DNA of 64,000 nt from Batkoa obscura (lineage: Eukaryota > Entomophthoromycota > Entomophthoromycetes > Entomophthorales > Batkoaceae). Within the stretch, counting starts at the first letter, position 1. The number at the start of each line of letters is the position of its first letter. The notes under the pieces were generated by a model. The model did no database searches. It was not told the origin of the DNA and was given only the letters and a program-made list of their open reading frames with translations. The DNA lies in NCBI GenBank assembly GCA_030770535.1, contig JASVEC010000021.1, positions 832,378-896,377 of the forward strand. Direction: 5' to 3'. Positions 44,801 to 59,591 of this stretch are shown here, piece by piece. The translations under genes and the position numbers were made by a program.

Positions 44801-47800
44801 ATATCTTGTCCACCTAACCTTATTAATACACGCCCACCAGTACGTCTTAATTCTCTGTTTAATACTGGATTCAATATTGGATCTAGATTTTCAACATCTT
44901 GGATTAACAATGGATTTCCAAATCTTAATGCAGATTCTAAATTCTTAAGGAAAGAATCATCCAAGAAACTAGTGATTGTTATTTTCTTATCTTTAAATTC
45001 ATTAGCTAAGAAATTAGTAGCTTGTCCGGAAGGATCAATAATTAATGGGTAGCGATTAAATCTTTTTAACATAATTGCATTTTCGATACATAAATCATCC
45101 GCTGGTAATGAATTATCTTGCCATGCTTGTCTTTCATCAGCTGTAGATAGGTATTCGGTTAAGGATATTTCTTGCTTAAAATTAATACTTGATCTTATTA
45201 AATGACTTGTCCATTTTTCAAACAAGATTTCTCGATATTGTTGATCAAAGTAACCACCATAAGCCATATAGGCTGCTGATAGTAAACAATCACCTACAAT
45301 AGTAGCCATTTGAGTTTCAAATGCTTGGCTAGAAGCTTCCCAGCGTTCTTTTTCAGAAGATAAACTACCTAATAAGGTCATAGATCGATTCACTTTAGAT
45401 TTGACTCTTTCCATTTCACCTTTAATAGATTGTACTTGTGAAATAAGTATAGCATATTCTTCTTTATAAGTTGAAATACTATTTTCTAAATCTTCGATCA
45501 TCTGCATAATTTTACTAGCTTCATTTTGTGTTTCTTTGGCTGAATTTTCAAGTACAACAACTTCATTACGTAATGGTCCAACACGGTCCAAAATGGAAGA
45601 ATAATTGACTTGTGCAATTACCCATTGAACTAACGGACCACAAGCTTTACTAGCTCGATTAACTGTTTCAAAATTAAAGTTACCATTAGACATATATTCT
45701 TTTTTGATTTTATCACGGATGCTACGAGTTAATTTAGCTTCCGTTGTATAAGTCTCAATACTAGATATAAAATCGTCTCTTCTTAATATACCTTGGACTG
45801 ATTTCCATGACTCAATTTTATGACCTAATAAGATACATACCGATTCCATAGCTATTTTAACTGGTAAAGGTGGATTAGCCATAGAACGTACTTCTGTCAA
45901 ATGTTGTTTTTTGATATTTCTAACACTCTTTTGAGCTTCAATAACAGCTGGTTCAGCATTAGCCAAATCATCCATAACAATGGCTGTACGTTCAGCAATC
46001 GCTTTGTTTTTAATTTCTAATTCTGCTTGAATTTTAATAGAGTCTTCTTTTTTAGATTCTGCTTCTTGTTGGTCTGCTACCATCTTTTTTAACTTTTCAT
46101 TAGCTTCCATATTCTTTTCATTTAATTCTTTTTCTTTTAATGCTAAGCTAGCTCTCAATTCTTCCACTTGAACAACTGTACTATGTAATTTTTCCAAACC
46201 AATGTTCAAATGACGCTGTTGATCTTCCAAATCTTCTCTCTTTTCATTATGGAGTTTAACATAATGATTGATAAAATCAAGATAATGCCTTGGGGTAACA
46301 TGATTATATCTACCTTGTCGTTTAGATAGCTTATTATTAACTTCATATAAGGTCATATGAACATAAACGAAGCCATTGATAAGGGCATCACGATGATTGG
46401 GGGGCATTGGTAAATCTCTATAAGCCACTTGAATATCATCTGGTGGTGTATACATTGGTAAATCAATATCCAATGTTTGAGTAAACTCTTTACCGACTTG
46501 AAAGAATGCTTGGTCAGACCAATCACCAAACCAATCCAATACACAACGATTAAATAAAGCAGGAGAAGTAGCTGCGCGAGAACCAAGGCCACCTTCTGGT
46601 GGATTCATAGTAAATACGACATGTAAATTTTTCATGACTTGTTGAGTAAACCATTTATATAATTCTTCACCTGAATCTAACATTCTCCCTTCTCTTTGAG
46701 CTGCTTCTTTACATTGATTCATTAAAGCAGAATATTCATCTCCTTCAAATAAACCTGGTACTTCGGCATTAGCTAACAAGGTATTCATTCTCTCCAAAAA
46801 GCCGGAATCTAATACATTGGATTCATCCATAATGAAACAGATCTTTTCTCCTTTACAGCCTGCTCTTCTAAGTACAGTTCTTAAATCTTCGTCAAAATCA
46901 TCACCTGTATATTTATTATGAGCTTTAATTTGAAAAATACTTAATCCATTCATCCAAGCAACAAATCGAGATAAAGTTGTTTTACCAGAGCCAGAAACAC
47001 CAATTAATAACAAATGGCCTTGCATTTGTCTAAATACACGATCAATCCTTAATACATGTTCTAAAACATCATTATGCAATACTAATGGAACATCTAATTC
47101 TTCTTCATAAAATACTTTTAATCTTGCTTTTGTATAATCCCTTAATTCATCTCTAGTAATTGGTATATAATGTTTGGATAACCAATTAGAGAATAAGATT
47201 GGACGAACTAATGCTTCTTCTTTATTTAGATTGGGGAAATTTGTTATTGCTACTTCATCAATTAAATCATCGGTCCATTTCCTTTCGTCTTCATTAACCA
47301 ATCGATCTTGAAATAATCTTAAAGCCTCATGTGCCCAAATACGTACTAATTCTTCTACACTTAAACTATCTAATGGTTTCATAGCTTCAAAGATACCCCT
47401 CATCCAACGCGTTAATTCACGTGGTGAATAAATATAATGGGCTTGAATATCTGGAGTAAATCTCTTTTGAGAAGCTAAATAAACATCTACCATAGCTGAA
47501 GTTAAATTATCGGAATAGCCTCTTAAATCTGGTATCATTTTAAGCATAGCTCTTGAGAATGTGCCATAAATTTGCTTTAATGATAATTCACCTGGATAAT
47601 CTACCATAACCAATGGTGCATGTCTCAAGAATCGATGACTCAATGGTACACGACCTGGATCCGTAGGTGGATTACAAGCACCAACAAACTGAATGCGTTC
47701 TAAAGTAACCCAACTTTTATCAGCTGTCCTCCAAAAACCACCATGTTCAATTAATTGTCTTAAAAACGAGATAACGCGCTGTGTACCATATTTATCTGTG

Positions 47801-50800
47801 GAGGGTAAATTAATTTCATCACAAAAGATAACTAACCAACGGCCAATCATTGTAGGGGAAAGTAATACACCGTTGGGTGTCTTTCTATATTCACAGTATT
47901 GTTCAAAAGTTTTCATTATTAATTCCGGTGTAGTGGCACTAGAAAAATTGAGACCCACTACTTCCATATCAGGTAATTTGCGTAAAGCACTAAATAATGT
48001 CATAGTTTTACCAGAACCAGGTGGTCCACATAACATCAATGGTTTATGTTCAGATAACCAAGAATATAATACTTCTTCATGACGAATTGTATCTACAGTT
48101 GGTATAACCACATCTGCTTCAGCAACTGTGTGTGTTTCAATATCTATTACTGGCACTTTACCCTCCCAAGAGACCCATTCATTATCTGGTAATGTGACAT
48201 CATAATCAATGATGGATGAGTTGGGTGCAAAGGCAGGTAATTCAATAGTTGTAATACCCCGAATAAATTCTCCTAATTCAGCACGAATATCTAACTTAGT
48301 ATCCCCTGAAAAACTCCAAATTAATGCTAATACAAGTTTACGTTGAATATAACTTTCTAATACGTCTGTTGTTAAGGCACTTTCTAAACCCTGTAAATTG
48401 AAATCAATAATATTTCTAACAACTTTGTTCAATAATGAAAACAAAGTAGTTAATACTCTCATACGAGTAAAATCCATAATATGATTGATAGTAAATGCAA
48501 AATTAAGTGTTTTTGTAACTAAAGCATCTTCTGTAAAGAAAGGAGCTAATATAGTAGCACATTGTTGTTGAGTTGAAAGAGCTAAGGACTCATTTTCAGT
48601 GCCTTTGATATTAGCCAAATCCTCTTCTGATTCAGCTAATATTTGAGTTTTTAATTTATTCAAATATTCTTTATAGATCATATTTAAACTAACAACATCC
48701 TCTGAATACCAAACCATACCACATCGACTAACTGTAGCTAAAGTAGCTTGGCGTAAATCTTCTACTTCAAACATAATACGTACATTGGAAGGCAAACTTA
48801 ATCTTTCTCCATTTGGTAATGTCAATAACCGATTATCATCTAATACTGAATTTAAATTTTCTACCCATTCTGGATCAACATCTCCATCAAATATAATCCA
48901 ATGTCTTTTGCCACTTTCTCCACGCATATTATCAATAATTTTTCTTAGTATATGTGTAAACAACCCGTCACTCCATTCTCTAGTTGTTTGATCTAATGAA
49001 CCATAAAGTGCTTCTTTTGACATTGCTTTAGGATCAATTACATAAGACACTCCTTCAATATTATCTACTTTTTCTAATGCTGCCAATAAGGTGCGCCATG
49101 CTACAGATTTACCTGAACCAGATGGACCAACCATCATTAAACCATGATGAATATTTTGAATTTGATATAATTGAATGATTTTTTCCATCCAATTAGGTTC
49201 ATCTACTAAATTACGTTCTTTACAAATACTAATAATACTTTCTTTTAATTTATCTAAATCAACTGGAGCATATTCAACACCTGGGAATACATCCGTCATC
49301 AAACTTTTTAATAATGGTATATCTTCAGATACTAATTTAGGTACTAAAGTTTCACGTACACTTTGAATTAATATTTCTTGTTCAGTGCTTCCTTTAGAAA
49401 AAGTATCATCTGTACTTTGTTCTTCATTATTTTTAATACTATCTCGAATCTTTTGTAAACGATTACGTTTTAAATTACCAGCACTAACTAATACACTTTT
49501 TAAGGCACGTAAACCAAAATCATAATGAGATTGAGGTGATAATTGTTCAGCACATAAAACAAATAATGGAACTACTTTAGAAGCCAATAATTCAGCAGAA
49601 TTAAAACCCTGACTATATAACATAACTTGAGCAATTAATTCTCTATCTGGTTTTGTCATAGCCATTGAACGGAATAATTTTTTAAGATTATCAGGTAAAT
49701 TAGAACGACCTGCATATCCTGGATTCATTGTAATAAAAATACCTGTATCTCCATGAATTTTTACATTTTTTCCAACTAAATCAATTGTTTGTTTTGGATT
49801 TTCTTGTAGTTTTTTAAGTCCAAGTTGAATAGATTGAATTTGTTGAGATACAGCTGATAATATTTTTTCTTCTAATCTATTGAATTCATCAAAACAACCC
49901 CAAGCACCCACTTGACATAATCCAATAAAAATCCTTCCCATGGCTTGGAAATCAAAATTTTCATCGCAACAAAATACTAAAACAAATCTACCTAATTGGA
50001 CTCCTAATGCTTTAACAGATTCTGTTTTTCCTGTACCTGCTGGTCCAAAAGGAGAACCACCTAATCTAGCTTCTAAAGCTTGCGTTAATGTTAAATAGCA
50101 ACGATCTGTTAATGGGGTTTGCACTAATCGATCTGGAATACCTAAATATTCATAGCCATAGTAGAAATTAGCATTGGCCATTTGAATATTTAATCGATGT
50201 AATGGCTCTTGTATAGTCGAATTATAATAGAATCGCATTTGGTATAACCAATTGAAATCTTTATTGTTAATGACTTTGTTTTTGATTAATAATCGAATTA
50301 CATCCCTTTGATGAACTAATTCAGTAATTAAATGTTCACATTTACGTCGTTGAGTTACTACTAAATCTGTTAAAACAGCATCTGCTAATGTAATCAATCC
50401 TCTTTCTACTTTGTTTAATGCTGAATCAAAATGAGTTAAATCTAATTTATCATTTTTTGAAGTAATAAAGCCATCTTCGATTGTTTGAGTCCAAATAGCT
50501 TGAGAAGCAAGTACAACTAATTGAGCTGGATATTTATTAATCCATTGCATAAACAACTCATTATTTAAATTATCTGCTAAATAAACTGTAGATAATTCTT
50601 TGATAGCATCATCTAATAACAAAGCCAATGAAACTTTCATTTCACTTTCAATCATTGTTAACCAATCATTAATTCTTGGATTTTCTTTTAATATGATTGG
50701 TTTTTTAAATAATACTTCTTCTCCATCTTTTGATGCCATACCAATAATAATACTTGTATCTTCGTTTAATAGTATATTATTAATACCAGCAAACATTTTT

Positions 50801-53800
50801 TTAAAATGTTTTTGAATTCTCAATATATCTTTACTATTTCCAATAATTTCTAATAAATCTTCATCACCTACAAAATAAAATCGTGGGAAAGAAGATCTTT
50901 CTTTTTCTAAATACTCACCCAATGCCTTTTGAATTTTACTTAATAAATCTTTTAATCTCTCTAATGATTTTTGAATATTTGGTATATTTAATACATCTAA
51001 AACAAAAGGAGACTTATACACTTTCTTCATAGCTGTTAAAAATTCGGCATTAATATTTTGAAATCTTGAAGTTTCCATTGGTAATAAGTGTTTAATATCT
51101 GCTGAACCTGAAAATATACCTTCAAGATAAACCCATTGACGTTGTACATCAATCCAAACATCAAAGAAAAGTACATAAATTCGATTTAATTTATCTTCCC
51201 AAGCTGAAGCTTCTTCTTCAAACACTTTATAATAAGGAGACATTTTCATAGCTGTTAATGAATTTAAATTTTCACTACATTTTGTCATCATATCATCCCA
51301 TCCTTTGATTAATCGACATTTATTTTGATAATTTACCAATTCTAATGTATAACTACTCCATGTTTCTTTGACTTGTTTAATAAATTCTTCTAAAGCCATT
51401 TCTCCTTGAGCAACTATTATAATTTCTCTAGCAATAACTTCATTCTTATCCAAATCCATATCCCAAATATTACCTAAAGTCATTTCTGATAAAAAGAATT
51501 TACCTTCACAATCAAGTTGTTTGAATAATTGTCTCCAGTGACGTTCACGTAAAGCATCCGATTTTAACTCAGTTAATATAGTATTAACTTTTAAATAACT
51601 ATTTAATAAATCAATTATATAACTATAAGCTGGATATTGATGAATTCTGGGTGGTAATTTTCTGGCTTCAGAGACACATTCTTCAATTTGTAATCGAATT
51701 TTTCTAGGAACAACAGAAGCCCAAGTATTATCACGTAACATATAAATAGATTGCCAGATACCAGTTAATGCATTCCATACAGATTTAAGATCACCAAGTT
51801 CTTCTAGTACTGGACTTAATCGATCATTTAAAGTAACATCTAATTTTAATGCCTTCTTTGCTGAATAAACTTGATCATATTCTTCTTTTAATCGAGTAAG
51901 ACGACCTTCAAATATATTTAATGTGTTAATGGCAATATCTGGTTTAATATCTCCTGCTTTAGGTATATCTTTATTCCATTCAGTAATTAAATTAGTAATT
52001 TTATCCTCAACAATTTTATCTTGAGCAATAATTTTCATTTGTAATCCAGCTACTTGTTCTTGAATTGAATTATTTTTACGTGCTAAAATTTCATTAAAGG
52101 CACTCCATTCTCCTTCCACTTGATCAACATATAACCAATCCGATGGAAATTGATACCTTTGACGTTCCAATGTTTTTTGTCCATGTCTATAAAGTTCAAT
52201 ATCAGCACTCCATTGTTCTACTTTTAATTTGATATCTTCAACAAAAGTAATAAAAGTAACTACTTCGGAAGTGGCATTAGTATCTAATGAAAACCTTTCT
52301 AAACCAGCACGTGCTTTTGATACTTGTACATTAAATTCTTTCATTGAATTACCAAGTTTAATACCAAATTCTTTTAAGATTTCCTTTTGCCAAGAATCAT
52401 ATTTGGAATTGACTTTACTTTGAACTTGTTCATAATCTACAATAATTGGTCCAAAATTCTTTTCAGTTTCCGAATTATCAAAAGTTGCTCTTGCTTTTTT
52501 AATTTCAATTAAAATTTGTTGCCATTGAAATAAATCATCCCCAAGTTTAGTATAAACAATCTCTGGTTCTAAATCCCAGAGTGATTGATATTGTAACCAA
52601 ATTTTAACATAGTCAGAAACTTCTTTAATTTTACTTTCAATCTTTTCATAAGCTGAAGTTAATGCATCATCATCTAAATCTTTAATAATAGACATATAAG
52701 TTAGATCCCTTGGATCTTCAGATTCTTCACCAATATTAAATTCATAACGAGAACTCTGTAGTTTAGGTAAAGAACATACAATTGATATCCAATTGGATAA
52801 TTGTTTATACCAGTTTTCACGTGCATCTTCAATAGGTGGATCTAAATGCATAATTTGATCACGAATTAAAATTTCATGAATTAGAGATTGAATATTAGGT
52901 TGATATTCTATCTTTTGGTTGGCTTCTTTATCATTTGCATTAATTGATTTATCTAAATTTCTACGTTTGATTGTTAATAAAGATTTAGATTCTAATGAAT
53001 TGTTATTATTAGAATCATTAATCTTCAAAAAAGCATTAGTCCAAGCACGTAATGCTTTTTGTAATCGGATCAACAAAACGTCTTTAACTTGAGTATCTAA
53101 ATACTCTACCCATTGATCTAAATTACTATAGGATTCAAAATTTAATTGGTCAATTATTTTTTGAATTAATTTTAAATTAGATAACAAATCTTCATGAGTA
53201 AATGGACAGCTTTGTAACGAATTGAGAATCTCTTTAATTTCATTATCAATTTTTAAAACTGCATCCATTTTAGTTTGAAAAGTAAATATTAAACTAGAAA
53301 AATCTTGAATAAAATCATTATGGCGTGTTTCTGAGTGAGCAAATTCACCACCTGAGAATACAATGCGATTGTCATATTGATTAACTAAATAATCCCAACG
53401 TAAAGCTATACCTTGTGTAATTAAATCTTGTACTTCTTTATAATAAGAAGCAACAAGCATAGATACTTCTGGATGACTCTCATATTTATCAACTACTTGT
53501 GTATAAGTTCTTACGGATTCAATTAAACTAATGGCAAATGGATAGATACGTTTCACATCACTAGCTAAATTACGAATAGTATAAGGTACTTTAAAACCAA
53601 GCCATAATAAATTACGACATTCTTTAAATAAAGTAATAATTTGGTTATCAAAGTTAATAGCAAGAGAATACGAATTGTTTTGAGCACGATTTCGAATAAC
53701 AGAAAAGATGTTACCAGAAATTTTATGATTTCTTGATGCTATTTCATCTTGCCACATTTCAAAGATTTGTCTTGTATTTAATTTCTTTTTAAAACTAGAA

Positions 53801-55913
53801 CTTTCTGATTCTAACTTTTGACCATCTGCATACATCTCCCATCCTTTCCCTAACACATCCTCTACTCTCTTCATATACATAGATAATTGACGATCGATTT
53901 GTTTGACCCAAATAATAGTACCTGAAATGGGTGGAATATCACGTAATTGACTCATGTGATGGGCTTGAGAATTTCTATATTGAACTTTAAATTTCTCATG
54001 TAAAGCTTGGATATCTTTTTTAACACTTTCAATTAATTGAGTTTGATATTCTTGAATAGCACCACGAATTTTGGGACGTACAAATAAAGCATTAAATTTT
54101 GAAAACACTCGAAACATTTCATTAGCATTTTTAGCAGCACCAAGTAAATTACGTAATTTAATAATGATTTGATTTTCAACTCGAGATATCTTTTCATTAT
54201 AATTGGTTTCAGCAACAACCCAAACTTCAGTTCCTTCGGGCGTAATATCTAATATATCGATATGTTTGATATTTTCATAAGCTAATCTTACCTCCTCAAC
54301 CGCATTTAAATCACTTACAGTGACATTATCAGCTTCATTAGATCCCTTTCTATTTTGAGATGGTCTTGCCATTACCTTATCAATAGTAGATTGAAGTTGA
54401 TCGTGTTGTTTTCTAAATAATTGAATAAATGATAATCTTTCTTGAAGTTTTTGATGAGCTGGTTCTAATTTAAAATAGAAAAACTTTTCACCACGTTTTC
54501 TAGTAAGATCTCTAGCTAAGGTTGAATATTCTCTGGCTAAATCTTCCCAATTGGAAAATAAGCGTTCAACACTACGCATAATTGAATCGAATTCATGGTA
54601 ATCAATATACATCAACCGACGTGTATTTAAAATTTTGGTTAATTGTTGAGTTAAATCTCTGGAGATAGCTTCCATAAAGGCAATCGAACGACGAATGGGA
54701 TAAGACGAATTTCTCAATTTTTTATGTAAATGAGAATGTACTTGAACAAAAGCATCTGTTAAACGATCTACATCTGGAGCTGATAAAAGATCACTAATAG
54801 GAAAATCTTTCATAATGGTATTATACTTCAATACAGTTTCTAAAGCTTCTTGAAGTCCAGTATCAGCATGGAAACTAACAGTAGCATGGAAACGTTTAGC
54901 ATGTTTAAGAATTTCCAAGGTAAGAATGATAGCATCGCTTCTAAGCTCCACATCAATACGATCTAAAGCTCTTTCCATACTTAGCCAAAAATTAATTTCT
55001 TGAAGTGCGGAACCAGTCGAAGGGTCTCTAGTAAGTTTGGTGACTTTTTGAATTTCTTTAATCCAACGATTGACATCGGCTTGAAGTGCATTTAAAAATG
55101 AGGAATCTTGAAGTAGTTTACCATCAATAGTATCTACAGTAACTCTTTGACCTTTATTCAAATTTTCTTCAACTGCTTTTTGAATCACTGGATGAATCAC
55201 TAAAGTTATATCGGGTATCTCAACATTTTGTTGAAGATGTAATAAAGAAAGTTCAAGTTCGGCAATTTTTTTCTTGGCTGCTGGTACTCCCATAGTTGAG
55301 CTTTCATCCCTTTTATTAGCTTGAATATCTGTTGAAGTTCCTAACTTAGCATTTGTAAATGCATTGAAATAAGGACTGACTGCATGATGAATATAAGCAT
55401 GAAGTGCTTCATAAGGTGAAATAGAGTCGGAATTTGGGCCAGGTAAATTAATAAATTGAATCTGGTTTTGAAGTGGTTTAGTTTGGTCTAATACAGATAC
55501 CCTTTTAATTAAAGCAATACAAGCAACTATACCAGTACGATATTCCACTTCAAGTTTAAGGGAATATAAAAAGCCAGAGGTTTCATCTAATTAAGATTGT
55601 AAGTATTTTTGTTTAAAAGAATAAAAAATAAAGAGCAAAAAGTACCTGAAGCGTCTAAACCTAATTTTTCTTTCAATATATACATTACTGAAGTTTGAGG
55701 GTCCGTTGAAAACTTCAAACAATTTTCAATAGTTTCTGGAAACTCTAATAGAGAAGTTTCAATATCCGCTTGTTTTGAGTCTAAAGTTAATGGCAGTAAT
55801 TGACAGATAAAATCAATTAAAATTTGACAATCATAATTATTAAGATCTACTACCACTTCACTTGAAATCGGACTCCCTATATCAATAGGTGATTTGGTAC
55901 TCTCTTCTTCCAT
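41875..55913 (-). CDS. DYN1: Cytoplasmic dynein heavy chain (DYN1/DHC1)
   Basis: Microtubule minus-end motor subunit, 4,659 residues from two exons: 55646-55913 and a 13.7-kb exon 41875-55586, separated by one 59-bp intron. The N-terminal tail (~1-1850) carries heavy-chain dimerisation and intermediate-chain regions. The motor ring has P-loops GPAGTGKT (AAA1, ~residue 1934, + strand 50026-50049), GPSGSGKS (AAA2, ~2240), GPPGSGKT (AAA3, ~2608) and GVSGSGKT (AAA4, ~2949), with CFDEFNR as the AAA1 Walker B. A coiled-coil stalk with the microtubule-binding tip follows (~3200-3520), then AAA5-AAA6 and the long C-terminal domain (WIGGLFIPEAYITATRQVAA). The full C terminus and length near the human protein separate it from the shorter yeast Dyn1. 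GFCC-type axonemal signatures were not seen; it reads as cytoplasmic dynein-1. The whole coding region is intact. Confidence 0.97.
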
Positions 55914-58900
55914 GTTTTTTTTCTGTATTTAAAAAGTTTTTTGTTGGAAAAAGTTTATATGATTTTTTTGGAAAAAAAGTAGTTGTAAAATTTGTCCGAT
56001 AAAAATTTTACAATTTACTACGCGTCACTGAGAGTGGTAATTGGAGTTTTCTTAACCAATTAAAATTGTACATGGTTTCCAGGGTTGAATTTCCTAATTT
56101 TAATTCTATATTTTATAAAAATGAATATTGTATTTTATGCCCTTTAAGCTCTTTCATTTTAGCCTTATATCATTACTATCTAGCCTTTAATTCAGCACTA
56201 ACTATTTTGATGAGTAAGTTTCTAACTATTGTAGCTTCGTTAAATGTTTTTATTTTTAGCGTATTTTATAATCTTTGAAAATGCGTCTACTGAATTTTAA
56301 TACTGAAAAATGGTGGGCATTAAGCACTATGTTGCTGAAAATTATAGCCATATGAATTTTTCTCTTTCCAAGGTAATATACTTTAGAGTTCTAACTCTAA
56401 GATTTACAGATAAAATCACGACTATACTTTTTATTTAAGGGCTCAGTTAGTGAATGTTTTAGATCTAAATTACTTCAAAAGTGAACAAAAACTTTTATAT
56501 AAATTACATAATTACATAAATTTTATGAAAATATTTTTATTTTATTGTTATATATTTTCCATTCAGCATAAAATTTAAAATTGTTACTGGTTAAATATTG
56601 AAGAAGCATTTATCTAGATTAAAATTTCTCAAAAAAGCAACTACATTCGGTATTCATGTTTAATCAATACTTTTAAATAATTATGCCCAAAAAACAGTTC
56701 AACATTGGATTTAAAGTAATTTATTGTAACAATATTTTTATATCACTCCTATTGTACTTTTAACATTTAAATGTCCTTTAGCAAAAATAGTATAGTTTTT
56801 CTAAATAACAATTTTCAGAATTTTTTTAATTTATAAATTGATTCATGAGCAAGGTTTATAAAAACATCTAACAAAATATCTAGTTAGCTATATAAGTTAT
56901 ATTAAATTTTTTAAAGTCTGGGCTTCTATTTTTAGTTTATATTAATTTAATTTGTTTAACAAGTTAGCGAATGTAAAGTATTTTACTATCTACGATTTAC
57001 ACTTGAAGTAGGTTTCCAGTTTTTTTAAATTTTTGGTTTTAATATAATAAAGTTTACAAACCATTACTAATCAAATTAATTAATTTTATGTTATTATACT
57101 AAAAAAACATATTAAACATTGACATAACTAACATGTTTTAGAAATTTCACTATTTTTATAGAAGCTGATTTATTAATATAAATCAGAAAAGTAAATAAAA
57201 TACAGATATCTTTGTAGAATAGACTATAAATATCCTCCAATAGTCTGTTAAAATAGATGTGATTTTAGCTTCTTACTTTATATTGTGTTTGAAGATTGGA
57301 CATCTAGAAAATACAACAAAATCAGTCAAAACTCATTTAATAGTGATAGTAAGATTAACCGTTTTATCATACTAATTTGAAATACATTTGTTTATTTTAT
57401 ATATCTAAGATCAAACAATTTATAACTATAAACTAATTTCCTACCGGTTAAATTAAACCTAAATGTATAAGATGATCCTATACCGTATATCTATTACTCA
57501 AGTCATCTTTTTTGGTAAGCTATTACTCGCTATACTTTAATAATAACAAATAGATCAAACTTAGCATACAAACTCGATGGGCATTTTTATCTAAAACTTA
57601 AGGTAAGTATTTTATATTCGACTAAATATTTATTAATATTAAAATCTTAATATTGATAGTGTAAATAAAAAATCTTACTAATATAATGATGTAAATAGAA
57701 ATAATTATTTTGATTTGATTACATCCTTGAACTGTGCTCCAAACTTTCTCTCATTGATATATATAAAGTGGAACATGGGTATTAAAAGACATAGAACCAA
57801 TTAAAATTATGGTAGGGAGCTTAGCAGAACATCATGATATTGTAACTGCTATTATACATTATAGCTTAAGCCAAAATGATGGGAATAATGGAACTAAGCA
57901 TCCAAGTCATGCTATAGGTACCTTAAGTGTCTTCTTCAATGCTACTTCTTAATTGAATCACTTAAATTGATAGGTAATAAAGTCCTTGTAAGTGAGCATT
58001 GTATTCATAGACATTAAGTGCCTTGTTAAAATTAAATATTAATCAAAGTACCAAAGATGATAGTAGTGTTAATTTATTAAAGCAAATTAAAAGAATAACA
58101 CCAGTTGACGGTATCTTTGATATATAATTATCAGTTAAATAAGATAACTCTTATATTTAAAAAAATATTAAACCAGAATTTGGTAGTAACTTATTATTGA
58201 ATAATAAACCAAGTGTTTGGAAAGCGACCTCACTACAATATACCATTGTTTCCAATTCCTTAAAAAAGATTTCATATATCTCTTTACCAGAATAATTGCT
58301 AATTGATTCCACTGAAGTTACTCCCATTGATTCCCAACAAACGCTCGATCCACCAAATATTTGAACGATATTGAGTTGAACCAAGTTGATGCTATTCAAG
58401 GTAAATTTGGATAGCGCGATCGAATTACTACCTATATTAGAGTACAAGATAGCATTTGTAAATTTATCTTGAATTAAAAGCTTTGATATCTCATTGTAAC
58501 CCTGAATACTTTAATTTATACAATCAGTCGAAACCAGTTCGCATACCTTTTAAAAAAACAAAAAAAATGAAGTGGATAATACAGGTGTTTTTATAGTATT
58601 ATAATATTATAAAAAACAAATGGAAGAAATTCAAAGTAATAAAATTCAATAACAAATATCCCTATTTTGTTATATTCAAATTTCATGTTAATTCTATAAT
58701 AAAAAACTTAAGTATGTTAAAGTGTCAAATTTATTTTTTCAAACTTTTTTCAAATTTCATTCGACATTTTGATGGCCTTAATATCTACATAATATGTGTA
58801 AAATATATAACACTGTCCATAATAAAATATTGAATTTTATAATACAAAAAAAACAAACATTACATTATTAAAATTCACTATTGATAGTAATAAACTTAAT

Positions 58901-59024
58901 CAGGGAATACATGAAAATTATTACTTTAAAGGGAACAGGAAGGAAAAACCTACAAGTAGCATTATCATCAACTATAGTCTCAGTATATTTCTTGAAAAAT
59001 ATAAAAGTTTTAGATTCAACATAA

Positions 59025-59123
59025 GGGGATGTGTTTTTGTGTTTAATAATTTTGCTGATAGCTTTTCTACTCAAATAGCACTTAAAAGATGGAAAAAGTA
59101 ATGAAGCCAAAAAAAACACCCCC
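59025..59123 (+). mobile_element. ~98-bp hairpin MITE, copy 15
   Basis: GGGGATGTGTTTTTGTG...AAACACCCCC with ATAA at 59021-59024 and at 59124-59127. Because ATAA is not a palindrome, this copy proves a 4-bp target duplication independent of the ATAT cases. Confidence 0.94.
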
Positions 59124-59552
59124 ATAAGTAAGAATCAACATGATTATTTAGAAATAATTAATAATAATAAAATAATGATATTATAAATTATGATTAAAAA
59201 TATCAAAAAATCAAAAATAAGCAAATTAAAATCACTGTATAATATTTACTTAAAAATTTAACTATTTTATTAAAATTTAATAAAAATATTAAATATTAAA
59301 ATATTTTAAAAGATAAAGCAATAGTTAGGTTAATAATTTTTGAATAATTAGTAAGTAATTTTAAATATATAGTAAGAAAATCAGATTACATAATATGTGC
59401 TTAATATAATCAGAAGAAAATTATTCAAAAATAAAATAAATACAGTAATAAAAAACAAAACAAACATAAAAAAATCTTTCAATAAAAAAGAGCTATACAA
59501 AATATACAAATTTTATACTAATACTTAAAAACATGTTCAATAAAGCTATTAG

Positions 59553-59591
59553 AAAATCAAATAACAAAAATCAAATAACAAAAATCAAATA
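59553..59591. repeat. Short tandem repeat, unit AAAATCAAATAAC, three copies
   Basis: Three near-identical 13-bp units in an A/T-rich stretch (the last ends ...AAATAGTAAC). No function inferred. Confidence 0.75.

Noticed and set aside
47693-48082. 129-codon plus-strand frame
   Set aside because: Antisense shadow of the dynein AAA3 region.
58868-59125. 85-codon minus-strand frame beginning MGVFF
   Set aside because: Same explanation: it begins in hairpin element copy 15.
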